Positions 40,146 through 47,974 of a DNA stretch of 52,661 bases are shown here, piece after piece. The stretch is from Actinomycetes bacterium. GTDB taxonomy: Bacteria > Actinomycetota > Thermoleophilia > Solirubrobacterales > Solirubrobacteraceae. Each line of letters starts with the position of its first letter. Within the stretch, counting starts at the first letter, position 1. The position numbers and the translations under genes are program-made. Under the pieces are notes generated by a model. That model saw nothing but the letters and a program-made list of their open reading frames with translations. It did no database searches and was not told where the DNA came from. The stretch is from NCBI GenBank assembly GCA_021792455.1, contig JAJYUP010000007.1, forward strand, positions 1-52,661. The letters run 5' to 3'.

Positions 40146-41507
40146 CTAGCGAACCTCCATGCCTGGGATCCAACGCGTGCCGGCCAGCGGAACACGCGCC
40201 ATTGCTGCTGCCTCGATGGTGAGCGCGACGAGGTCCTCAGGCTCGAGGTTGCGGACGTGAGACTTGCCGCACGCCCGGGCGAGCGTCTGCGTCTCGAGCA
40301 CGAGTGCGCGCAGGTAGTTGGCAAGGCGACGCCCGCCGAGCTGCGGGTCCAGGCGGGCTTCCAGGTGAGGATCCTGCGTGGATATGCCGGCCGGGTCGCG
40401 CCCTTCGTGCCAGTCGTCGTAGCAGCCGGCGGCGGAGCCGATCTTCGCGTAGTCGGCTTCGAAGCTCGGGGAGTTGTCTCCGAGTGCGACGAGCGCGGCT
40501 GTACCGATCGAGACCGCGTCGGCACCGAGCGCGAGTGCCTTCGCGACGTCGGCGCCGCTGCGGATGCCGCCTGAGACGATCAGCTGCACCCTGCGGTGCA
40601 TGCCAAGCTCCTGCAGCGCCTCGACCGCCTGCGGGATCGCGGCGAGGATCGGGATGCCGACATGCTCGATGAATACCTCCTGGGTGGCGGCGGTTCCTCC
40701 CTGCATCCCGTCGAGCACTACGACGTCCGCCCCCGCCTTCACCGCGAGCGTCACGTCATAGTAGGTGCGGGTAGCGCCGATCTTCACGAAGATCGGCTTC
40801 TCCCAGTCGGTTATCTCGCGCAGCTCCTCGATCTTGATCTCCAGGTCGTCGGGACCGGTCCAGTCGGGATGCCTGCATGGGCTGCGCTGGTCGATGCCAA
40901 CCGGCAGATCGCGCATGTCCGCGACCCGCTCGGAGATCTTTTGGCCGAGCAGCATGCCGCCGCCTCCTGGCTTCGCGCCCTGGCCGACGACCACCTCGAT
41001 CGCATCTGCCCGACGCAGGTCGTCCGGGTTCATGCCGTAGCGGGAAGGCAGCAGCTGATAGACGAGTGTGTCGGAGGAAAGCCGCTCCTCCCTGCTCATC
41101 CCGCCGTCGCCGGTGGTCGTGCTCGTGCCGAGCGCGCTCGCGCCGAGACCAAGTGCTTCCTTCGCGTTCGCCGAGAGCGAGCCGAAGCTCATGCCCGCGA
41201 TCGTGATCGGTATCGCGAGCCGCAGCGGCTTTCTCGCAAATCGGGTTCCGAGCCTCACATCCGTCGCACACTGCTCACGGTAGCCCTCGAGCGGATATCG
41301 CGAGATGCTTGCGCCGAGCAGCAGCAGGTCGTCGAAGTGCGGCACGTGCCGCTTCGCTCCGCCTCCCCGGATGTCGTAGATGCCCGTGCGGGCAGCGCGC
41401 TGGATCTCGTGGATCGTGAGCGCGTCGAATGTGGAGGATTCGCGCAGGCCGAGCTGTGCTCGCCTCCTACAGGCGCCTTCCGGGCGTCCGGCGCTGACTT
41501 CAGGCAT
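40146..41507 (-). CDS. mgsC: FMN-binding glutamate-synthase-like subunit (MgsC/GlxD type)
   Basis: 453 residues of the glutamate synthase central/FMN domain as a stand-alone protein. Key segments: ITIAGMSFGSLSANAKEALGLGA, TGDGGMSREER, VVGQGAKPGGGGMLLGQKI, VKIGATRTYYDVTLAVKAGADVVVLDGMQGGTAA and the late GKSHVRNLEPEDLVALT. In N-methylglutamate synthase this subunit joins ammonia-free glutamate chemistry to a methylamine donor; in GlxD-type sets the substrate is less sure. Start ATG lies inside the mgsB end (8-base overlap). I see no cluster of Cys residues for an added ferredoxin domain. Confidence 0.9.
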   Translation of the reverse strand: MPEVSAGRPEGACRRRAQLGLRESSTFDALTIHEIQRAARTGIYDIRGGGAKRHVPHFDDLLLLGASISRYPLEGYREQCATDVRLGTRFARKPLRLAIPITIAGMSFGSLSANAKEALGLGASALGTSTTTGDGGMSREERLSSDTLVYQLLPSRYGMNPDDLRRADAIEVVVGQGAKPGGGGMLLGQKISERVADMRDLPVGIDQRSPCRHPDWTGPDDLEIKIEELREITDWEKPIFVKIGATRTYYDVTLAVKAGADVVVLDGMQGGTAATQEVFIEHVGIPILAAIPQAVEALQELGMHRRVQLIVSGGIRSGADVAKALALGADAVSIGTAALVALGDNSPSFEADYAKIGSAAGCYDDWHEGRDPAGISTQDPHLEARLDPQLGGRRLANYLRALVLETQTLARACGKSHVRNLEPEDLVALTIEAAAMARVPLAGTRWIPGMEVR

Positions 41508-42231
41508 CGGGGTGGCGGTAGTCGCCAGCGTTGTCGACGTGGAAGTTGTAGAGTTCTCGTGCAGAGGCGTAGCGGCGGAACTCGGCTGCGTTCACCGCAG
41601 CGATCTCCGCCCGCTCGAGCAGTTCGCGCAGCTCGGATACATCCTCATCGCGCATCTCCTGTTCGACGCAGTCGGCGCCAAGGGCGGCGACGCTGCCACG
41701 CACGTATACAGTGGCCTCGTACAGCGAGTCGCCGAGCGAGTGCCCAGCGTCGCCGCAGACGACGAGTCGTCCGCGCTGGGCCATGAACGCGCCGAGGTGC
41801 GCGATCGATCCCTCCACCACGATGTCTGCGCCCTTCAGAGAGATGCCGCAGCGCGCGGAGGCGTCGCCATGCACTACGAGCAGCCCGCCATGGGCACTCG
41901 CGCCGGCGGACTGGCTCGCGTTGCCGTGAATCACCACCAACCCTGACATCATGTTCTCTGCGACGCCGACGCCGCAGTTGCCGAGCACGCGCACGTTGGC
42001 GCGCTGGTTCATTCCCGCGCAGTAGTAGCCGACGTGCCCCGCGATCTCGACGTCAAGCTCTGCGTCCAATCCGACGGCGATGCTGTGCTTGCCGCCTGGA
42101 TTCACGACCTGCCAGGACCGTGGCATGCCGCTTGAACAGGCTTCATGCAGTCGTGAGTTCAGCTGACGCAGGGGCTCACCGGCGAGGTCGAACTTCGCGA
42201 CATCGACGAGTGCGTCCTCCAGCGCGGTCAT
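41500..42231 (-). CDS. mgsB: Glutamate-synthase C-terminal-like subunit (MgsB/GlxC type)
   Basis: 243 residues with the GXGXG beta-helix repeats of the glutamate synthase C-terminal domain: VGYYCAGMNQRANVRVLGNCGVGVAENMMSG then GASAHGGLLVVHGDASARCGISLKGADIVV. It has a structural role in coupling the amidotransferase and FMN subunits. The ATG at 42231 overlaps the stop of the amidotransferase gene (ATGA). Stand-alone subunits of this size occur in N-methylglutamate synthase and archaeal-type glutamate synthases. Confidence 0.9.
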   Translation of the reverse strand: MTALEDALVDVAKFDLAGEPLRQLNSRLHEACSSGMPRSWQVVNPGGKHSIAVGLDAELDVEIAGHVGYYCAGMNQRANVRVLGNCGVGVAENMMSGLVVIHGNASQSAGASAHGGLLVVHGDASARCGISLKGADIVVEGSIAHLGAFMAQRGRLVVCGDAGHSLGDSLYEATVYVRGSVAALGADCVEQEMRDEDVSELRELLERAEIAAVNAAEFRRYASARELYNFHVDNAGDYRHPDA

Positions 42232-43136
42232 GTGAACACCGTCGTGCCCCAGGTGTAGACCCTGCCCCCCTCCGGCTCCCACACCTGCGCATCGGCGGCG
42301 CCCGGCAGCAGTGCGAGCGCCCTGAACTCGGAGGCCATCGCCACCCAGTCGTCGGTCTCGGCGATCACCGCCGGCTTGCAGGCAATCGGGTCGCGCAGCA
42401 CGGCGAATCCGTCGAGCGTGCCGACCGCGAATGTGTAGAAGCCGTCGAGATCCTCGAGGCATCCCTCCAGCGCCTGCTCGATGCTCGAGCCTCCGCGCAA
42501 GCGCCAGGTCAAGTATCCGGCCGCGACCTCTGAGTCGTTCTCCGTCCGAAACGATATGCCCTCACGTTGCAGCTCCCTGCGCAGCTGGTTGTGGTTGGAA
42601 AGCGAGCCGTTGTGGACCAGGCACAGATCGAGTCCGGTCGAGAAGGGATGGGAGCCGTTCGGGTTGACACGGCTCTCCGTTGCCATCCGGGTGTGCCCGA
42701 GAGCGTGAGTGCCACTCATGCGCGCAAGCTCGAAGCGCTCGACGAAGATCCTCGGCGAGACAGCGTCCTTGTAGATCTCCAGCGCACGGCCCACGCTCAT
42801 CACGTCGAGCTCTGGCATGTGCGTTTCGATCCAGTGCTGCACGGCATCTGGCTCGCCTGCCACCTGCAGGCAGGCGTACGCCTGCCCCGATCTGTGGGTG
42901 TTCGCGCTGCCGAACTCCCTTGCGAGCTCGGACTCCAGCATCCTCCAATCGGTCCCGGGCTGCTCCGTGCGCATCGAGACGCGACAGGCACCCGCCCCCA
43001 ATGGAGATCCATAGATGGCTGCGCCGGCGCTGTCCGGCCCGCGCGCGCTCATCTCGACGAGCATGCGCGACATATGACTGCCCAGTTGCCCCGCGATCGC
43101 GCTCGACTTGCTGAATATGCCAACGATGCCGCACAT
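42228..43136 (-). CDS. mgsA: Class II glutamine amidotransferase-like subunit (MgsA/GlxB type)
   Basis: 302 residues. The frame opens with MCGIVGIF: Cys2 is the nucleophile of class II amidotransferases after removal of Met. Supporting blocks: MSARGPDSAGAA, ALGHTRMATESRVNPNGSHPF and LVHNGSLSNHNQLRREL. Paired with MgsB and MgsC it makes the three-subunit glutamate-synthase-like complex, taking the amide (or methylamide) nitrogen of a glutamine analogue. The ATG is fixed by Cys2. TACGAT lies seven bases upstream, so translation may be leaderless. First gene of the operon, divergent from gmaS. Confidence 0.92.
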   Translation of the reverse strand: MCGIVGIFSKSSAIAGQLGSHMSRMLVEMSARGPDSAGAAIYGSPLGAGACRVSMRTEQPGTDWRMLESELAREFGSANTHRSGQAYACLQVAGEPDAVQHWIETHMPELDVMSVGRALEIYKDAVSPRIFVERFELARMSGTHALGHTRMATESRVNPNGSHPFSTGLDLCLVHNGSLSNHNQLRRELQREGISFRTENDSEVAAGYLTWRLRGGSSIEQALEGCLEDLDGFYTFAVGTLDGFAVLRDPIACKPAVIAETDDWVAMASEFRALALLPGAADAQVWEPEGGRVYTWGTTVFT

Positions 43137-43143
43137 CGCCGCG

Positions 43144-43149
43144 ATCGTA
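43144..43149 (-). promoter_or_regulatory. -10-like hexamer TACGAT, leaderless start of mgsA
   Basis: TACGAT on the minus strand ends exactly seven bases before the mgsA ATG, and there is no ribosome site. Likely start point of the ten-gene methylated-amine operon. No convincing -35 box. Confidence 0.42.
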
Positions 43150-43244
43150 GACGGCGCCCAACCCCATCGCCATGATCGTGTTCGCCACACCTTCGCGCCG
43201 CTTTATGGACGCGATGACCATATCTGGCGCGGCATCATCCGCTT

Positions 43245-43273
43245 TTGTCGATGTGCGGAGACGGGTGTAGACT
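43245..43273 (+). promoter_or_regulatory. Candidate promoter TTGTCG-N17-TAGACT for the glutamine-synthetase-like gene
   Basis: A -35-like TTGTCG (43245-43250) and -10-like TAGACT (43268-43273) with ideal 17-base spacing lie in the divergent gap. The transcript would have a leader of about 115 bases before the ATG at 43395. Confidence 0.45.
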
Positions 43274-43359
43274 CAATCCACAACGTGACAACTAACCATG
43301 GACGAAGTGAACATTGCCGTCTGCTGATCGCTTCCGCTTAGCTATAGCCGGACCTCACA

Positions 43360-43374
43360 ACGCGCCCGGCGCGT
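43360..43374. promoter_or_regulatory. Inverted repeat ACGCGCC-C-GGCGCGT in the gmaS leader
   Basis: A perfect 7+1+7 palindrome 20 bases before the start codon. It could be a regulator site (the PucR protein is encoded two genes on) or chance in GC-rich DNA. Confidence 0.3.
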
Positions 43375-43394
43375 GTGGAAACGGAAGCGCGAGC

Positions 43395-44828
43395 ATGGGG
43401 AGCGCCATAGTGCACAGCACCAACAAGATCGTCCAGCCCTCGTCCTCGCTCGCGCTGTCCCTGAAGCCGTTGCCCCTGACTGCAGATGATGTTCGGTCCT
43501 ATGTCGCGGAGCACGGCATCGAGTACCTGTTCGCGCAGTTCGTCGATATGCACGGAAAGCCGAGCGCGAAGCTCGTCCCGGCGCACCACCTCGACGACCT
43601 GCTCGACGCGGGCGTGGGCTTCGCTGGCTTTGCGGCGGGCGAGATAGGCCAGCGTCCGAGTGACCCGGACATCTGTGCCCTCCCTGATCCTGCCAGTTTC
43701 ACACCCCTGCCTTGGCGCCCGAATGTCGCCCGCATCGCTTGTGACCTGTACGTCAAGGGTGAGCCCTGGCCCTACTGTCCACGGACGATCTTGCGGCGAG
43801 CGCTGGAGAGGGCGAGTGCACTCGGCTACGAATTGAAGATCGGGATCGAGCTCGAGTACTTCCTCGTGCGACGCTGGCCTGACGGCTCGATCGAGCTCGC
43901 TGACAGCCTCGACACACTTGAGCAGCCCTGTTATGACATGCGCGCGCTCAGCAGGAACATCGACTTCGTCAGCGAGGTGGCGAGCTATCTCACCGCCCTC
44001 GGCTGGGACAACTACGCGACAGACCACGAGGACGGCAACGGGCAGTTCGAGCAGAACTTCGCCTTCGACTACGCTCTGACGACATGCGATCGCGCAATCT
44101 TCTTTCGCTACATGGTGCAGATGCTCGCGCAGGCGCGTGGCATGATCGCAACCTTCATGCCGAAGCCGTTCTCGCATCTGACTGGCAACGGCGCCCACAT
44201 CCATCTCAGCCTGTGGCGGGACGGGGTGAACCTGCTGGCTGCTGATCCCGCGAGCGATCCGCATGGGATGGGCCTGTCGGCGACGGGCTACCACTGCGTC
44301 GGCGGCTTGAAGCATCATGCTCAGGCCTACATCGCGCTCACTGCGCCGACGGTCACCTCTTACAAGCGGCTCGTGCTCGGTTCGCGCAGCGGGTCCGCGT
44401 GGGCACCGGTCTATGTCAGCTACGGTCATGACAACCGCACTCAGATGCTGAGGATTCCAGGGCCAGGTCGCATCGAGGACCGCACAGTCGACGGGTCCTG
44501 CAATCCCTATCTCGCGACGACGGCGATCCTCGCTGCAGGGCTCGACGGCATCGAACGAGAGCTCGACCCTGGCGACCCGACGTCGGAGCTCAACCTCCAC
44601 GATCTCGACGATGCTGGGCGTGCGGAGCTCGGCATCGAGCTGCTTCCCTCCAACCTGCTCGACGCGACCCGAAACCTTGAGGGCGATGAGGTGCTCCGAA
44701 GGGCACTCGGCTCGCACGGCGGCAAGGACTACGTCGACTACTTTGTCTCCGTCAAGCGCCGCGAATGGCGCGAAGCTCACGAGCAGATCACGCCATGGGA
44801 GATCAACCGCTACCTGCAGCTGTACTGA
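43395..44828 (+). CDS. Type III glutamine synthetase, gamma-glutamylmethylamide synthetase-like
   Basis: 477 residues of the GlnT/GS III group. FAQFVDMHGKPSAKLVP is the family N-terminal block; ATP/glutamate-site segments are KIGIELEYFLV, HEDGNGQFEQNFAFDYALTTCD, NGAHIHLSLW and YGHDNRTQMLRIPGPGRIEDR, and the end block is NPYLATTAILAAGLDGI. GS III members next to mgs genes make gamma-glutamylmethylamide from glutamate and methylamine, the donor for MgsABC. The ATG at 43395 has GGAAG upstream; ~30 residues precede the usual start. Divergent from the mgs/sox operon and followed 39 bases later by a PucR regulator. Methylamine rather than ammonia as substrate is inferred from context. Confidence 0.88.
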   Translation: MGSAIVHSTNKIVQPSSSLALSLKPLPLTADDVRSYVAEHGIEYLFAQFVDMHGKPSAKLVPAHHLDDLLDAGVGFAGFAAGEIGQRPSDPDICALPDPASFTPLPWRPNVARIACDLYVKGEPWPYCPRTILRRALERASALGYELKIGIELEYFLVRRWPDGSIELADSLDTLEQPCYDMRALSRNIDFVSEVASYLTALGWDNYATDHEDGNGQFEQNFAFDYALTTCDRAIFFRYMVQMLAQARGMIATFMPKPFSHLTGNGAHIHLSLWRDGVNLLAADPASDPHGMGLSATGYHCVGGLKHHAQAYIALTAPTVTSYKRLVLGSRSGSAWAPVYVSYGHDNRTQMLRIPGPGRIEDRTVDGSCNPYLATTAILAAGLDGIERELDPGDPTSELNLHDLDDAGRAELGIELLPSNLLDATRNLEGDEVLRRALGSHGGKDYVDYFVSVKRREWREAHEQITPWEINRYLQLY

Positions 44829-44866
44829 GCGCCGACGCGCTGCATTATGAGCACCGCGGGTCTCGT

Positions 44867-46705
44867 GTGCACCTCGGCCCTGATTCGGAGGGGCTTTCAC
44901 ACCAGGCGCCTGTGTCGGCAGCTCCGCTCGGCGCGAAGCCTCACGACACCGACGAGCAACTCGAGCGGGCGCGGACAGAGAGCGATGTGCTCTACGGCGT
45001 TATCTCCCTCATCGCATCCTCGCCGGATCTCGACCGCGTGCTCGACGGTGTCGTCTCTGCGCTGACGAAGGCGACGACCTGCCACGCCTGCTTCGTCTAT
45101 CTGCGCAGCGGCGATCGACTGCGTATGCGCGCGGCCTCAAGGGTGTACGCGCAGCTTGTCGGCGAGGTCGAGTTCGGAATCGAGGAAGGGCTCGCAGGGT
45201 GGGTCGTGCGGCGCAACAGGCTCGCCTACATACGCGAGAACGCGCTGAGCGATCCTCGGACCAATTACGTTCCTGAGCTCGAAGAGGAGCGCTTCCAGTC
45301 GATGGTGGCCATCCCGATCCCAGCACGTCAGGGGGAGGTGATCGGCGCGATTGTTCTTCATACCATCGCTCCGAGGGAGTTCGACGAGCAGACGCTGAAC
45401 CTGCTCGCACATGTCGCTCCGCTGCTGGCGGGCGCAATCGAGAACGCGACGCTCTACGCGCAGGCGCGCCGCCGCGTCGCCGCGCTGACCGCGCTGTCGA
45501 CACTCAGTCAGCGGATCGCGGCCGTAGGAACGTTAGAAGAGCTCCGGCACACGGCAGTGAGGGGCGCACGGTCGCTGCTCGGATGCGCGGGCGCACGACT
45601 GTATGACGTCGACGAGGATCAGCGCCTCGTGCTCGCCGCCAGCGACCCTCCAGATGATCGTTCACCTCCGATCGACACGACTGGCACGTTGATCCTGCTC
45701 GAGCTCGCCCAAGCGCGCCAGGTCGACCCTGCGGCGAGCAGCAGGATCCGCAGTGCCCTTGGCCTCGAGCGCCCGCTCGAGCACGCTCTCGTCGTTCCCG
45801 TCGCGGCGGGCGAGGAGCACCTGGGCATCCTTGCCGCCTTCGATCTCGGCCCGCTGCCGGAAGACGCGCAGGAGTTGATGCGTGCTGTCGCGAACCAGGT
45901 GGCGGTCGCTCTCAAGAAGGCGCAGATCATCGACCGCTTGACGGAGGAGAACGTGCTCGGTCAGCTGTTCGAGGCGCTCGAGCTTGGGCGTATCGCCGAC
46001 GCGCAGCAGCTTGCTCCCAAGCTCCGGTGCGAGATCGATAAGGCGCACGTGTTCGTCCACGTCGCGCGCGAGAAGGCAGAAGGCGCACCTGCGTGGCCCC
46101 AGTGCGCCGAGCGCGTGGATGCCGTCCTGCGCCGGATTGCGCCTGGCGCGGTGTGCGAGATCGCGGGCGAGCATGTGCGCGCGCTGCTACCGCTGCGCTC
46201 GCGGGCGAGCGAGAGCGAGCTGAGCGCGCTCGATCTCCGCCTCGGCGACCTCGGAGCGCAGCAGGCGATCGCGATCGGGCGCAGCGAGCCGCGGCAAGGC
46301 GCGGCGCAGGGACGCGATGGCCTGCGTGAAGCGGCCGACGCTGCGGCGGTCGCAGCGGCGATCATCAAACCTGGCGGTGCGCTTTCCTACCGGGAGCTGG
46401 GCGCCTACCGCTATCTCGTCCATATGGCTGAGGATGCTCCGCCCGATCCTTACGTCGAAGCCGTCCAGACCCTCGCTGAGTACGACCGCCGCCGTCGCAG
46501 CCAGCTCATCTCGACGCTCGAGCACTACCTGCTGCACCGCCGGCGCGTGACTGATACGGCGCGCGCCCTGTTGATTCATCCAAACACGTTGCGTCAGCGC
46601 CTCGAGCGGATCGAGGCTCTCACCGGCCTCGAGCTGGCGCGCGCTGACCTGCTTGCGCTGGAGCTGGCGGTGAAGCTCGCGCGTCTGCGCCCCGTGGCGC
46701 GCTGA
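44867..46705 (+). CDS. PucR/CdaR-type regulator with two GAF domains
   Basis: 612 residues. N-terminal GAF domain (~25-190; LYGVISLIASSPDLDRVLDG...FVYLRSGDRLRMRAAS, GIEEGLAGWVVRRN), second GAF-like domain (~200-350), then a PucR C-terminal region (VHMAEDAPPDPYVEAVQTLAEYDRRRRSQLISTLEHYL...LLIHPNTLRQRLERIEALTGLEL) with the helix-turn-helix. Such proteins sense small ligands and activate nitrogen or carbon catabolic genes. GTG 44867 is chosen because it is the first start after the gmaS stop that leaves the GAF domain whole; no good ribosome site is visible, so the start is uncertain. Likely regulator of the adjacent methylated-amine genes, or of the next ABC operon. Confidence 0.85.
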   Translation: MHLGPDSEGLSHQAPVSAAPLGAKPHDTDEQLERARTESDVLYGVISLIASSPDLDRVLDGVVSALTKATTCHACFVYLRSGDRLRMRAASRVYAQLVGEVEFGIEEGLAGWVVRRNRLAYIRENALSDPRTNYVPELEEERFQSMVAIPIPARQGEVIGAIVLHTIAPREFDEQTLNLLAHVAPLLAGAIENATLYAQARRRVAALTALSTLSQRIAAVGTLEELRHTAVRGARSLLGCAGARLYDVDEDQRLVLAASDPPDDRSPPIDTTGTLILLELAQARQVDPAASSRIRSALGLERPLEHALVVPVAAGEEHLGILAAFDLGPLPEDAQELMRAVANQVAVALKKAQIIDRLTEENVLGQLFEALELGRIADAQQLAPKLRCEIDKAHVFVHVAREKAEGAPAWPQCAERVDAVLRRIAPGAVCEIAGEHVRALLPLRSRASESELSALDLRLGDLGAQQAIAIGRSEPRQGAAQGRDGLREAADAAAVAAAIIKPGGALSYRELGAYRYLVHMAEDAPPDPYVEAVQTLAEYDRRRRSQLISTLEHYLLHRRRVTDTARALLIHPNTLRQRLERIEALTGLELARADLLALELAVKLARLRPVAR

Positions 46706-46721
46706 TCGAGGTGCGGTGTGT

Positions 46722-46741
46722 CCCCCCGGTCGAAAGGGGGG
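46722..46741 (+). terminator. Hairpin after the PucR gene
   Basis: CCCCCC-GGTCGAAA-GGGGGG begins 17 bases after the stop codon. A strong GC stem without T-run, placed between the regulator gene and the next operon. Confidence 0.5.
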
Positions 46742-46781
46742 TGAAGACCCTCTCTTCCTCCGTGGCGAGACTGATCAGGAA

Positions 46782-46798
46782 GGCGCTTAATGAGCGCC
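46782..46798. promoter_or_regulatory. Inverted repeat GGCGCT-TAATG-AGCGCC
   Basis: Perfect 6+5+6 repeat about 45 bases upstream of the binding-protein gene. Candidate regulator site next to the second repeat at 46801. Confidence 0.35.
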
Positions 46799-46800
46799 AA

Positions 46801-46817
46801 TGATGCCGCTGGCATCA
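46801..46817. promoter_or_regulatory. Inverted repeat TGATGCC-GCT-GGCATCA
   Basis: Perfect 7+3+7 repeat ending 16 bases before the ribosome site of the binding-protein gene. It could be an operator or a leader hairpin. Confidence 0.4.
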
Positions 46818-46843
46818 CGTCTCGTCACGAAAGGAAGTGGGAA

Positions 46844-47950
46844 ATGGGAGCGCGGGCCCGCCGCTTGATCGTATCTGTGGTGATATGCGCCGCCGCCGCG
46901 GCTCTGATCGCCGCCTGCGGATCAAGCAAAGCCGAAAACAGCAGCGAAACGAAGACGCAGACCTCCTCTGCTGCCTCATCTGGCGCTTCAGGCAGCGCCT
47001 CGAGCGCAACAGGCAGCGTGAAGAAAGGCTTGAAGCTCGCGTTCTTCTCCGTGGGGGAAAACAACACGTACCTTCAGGCGGGAATCAAGGGAGCGAGGGA
47101 AACCGCCGCGAAGTATGGCGAGTCGATCCACGTCTTCAATGGCAACTTCGAAGGCAGTCTGCAGCTGAACCAGGTGATGAGCGCGATCGCCAGCAAAGAA
47201 TATGACGGCTTCATTCTCGAGCCGAACAACAGCGCGCAGCTGTGCTCAGCCGTGAAGGCCGCTATCAGTGCGAAAATCGCGATCGGGATAGACAACGTGC
47301 CCGCATGCACGGCCGCCTACAACGAACCCTATCCTGGCACCGCCATCTTCACCGGCGGGCAGGGGCCGGAAGCATACGAACAGTGGTACGAAGAAGGATT
47401 CAAGTCTGGCAAAGGCGGCGAATTCGGCGTGCTCGTTGGTCCGCCGACACAGGGCAACTCGATCAGGGCCGAAGAAATCCTGAAGAAGGTCGGGCCGAGG
47501 TATCCCTCGTGGAAATCCGCCGGGATCTATCCGACCGAATACCAGGCGAGCGTCGCGTTGACCAAGACACAGGACCTGCTGGCATCGCACCCGAACCTCT
47601 CGCTGCTGTTTTCGAACTACTCAGGCCAGACGCCTGGGGCGATCTCGGCGATCAACGCCGCCGGCAAGAAGGGCAAGGTTAAGATCTTTGATCTGGGCGG
47701 TGACAAGGAAATGTTCGAAGCAGTCGAAAAAGGCGAAGTGGCGAGCACAGAGGTGTATCTGCCGTTTGAGGAGCAGGAGCGAACTGTGCAGGCGGTTATC
47801 GCCCAGCTATCTGGCCTGAAGGAACTGGAAGGAGTGAAGGTCGGCACCTTCTGGAATCTGACGAAGGACCCACGGCTGCACGGCCTCTCGCCGTTCGTGA
47901 CCAAGGAAACGGCAGCGAAGTATCGCGCGATTGGACTGCCGGAGTACTAG
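46844..47950 (+). CDS. CUT2-type substrate-binding lipoprotein
   Basis: 368 residues. Lipoprotein signal with lipobox LIAAC (Cys25) after a basic start and hydrophobic core, then a Ser/Thr linker. Mature RbsB-like fold: KLAFFSVGENNTYLQAGIKGARETAAKYG, KEYDGFILEPNNSAQLCSAVKAAISAKIAIGIDNVP and the late KVKIFDLGGDKEMFEAVEKGEVAST. ATG at 46844 with AAAGGAAG six bases ahead. It leads an operon of ATPase, permease, an epimerase-like protein and an amidase. Several inverted repeats precede it. Ligand unknown; the trailing amidase suggests a nitrogenous or amide compound. Confidence 0.92.
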   Translation: MGARARRLIVSVVICAAAAALIAACGSSKAENSSETKTQTSSAASSGASGSASSATGSVKKGLKLAFFSVGENNTYLQAGIKGARETAAKYGESIHVFNGNFEGSLQLNQVMSAIASKEYDGFILEPNNSAQLCSAVKAAISAKIAIGIDNVPACTAAYNEPYPGTAIFTGGQGPEAYEQWYEEGFKSGKGGEFGVLVGPPTQGNSIRAEEILKKVGPRYPSWKSAGIYPTEYQASVALTKTQDLLASHPNLSLLFSNYSGQTPGAISAINAAGKKGKVKIFDLGGDKEMFEAVEKGEVASTEVYLPFEEQERTVQAVIAQLSGLKELEGVKVGTFWNLTKDPRLHGLSPFVTKETAAKYRAIGLPEY

Positions 47951-47974
47951 AGAGCGCTGCACGAGCGAACTGGG

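Noticed and set aside
43108-43394. Small gene in the gap between mgsA and the GS III gene
   Set aside because: Short plus-strand frames here have no ribosome site and overlap the promoter elements of both operons.
43338-44900. 520-codon frame antisense to the glutamine-synthetase-like gene
   Set aside because: Composition is that of a shadow frame; the plus strand carries clear GS III motifs throughout.
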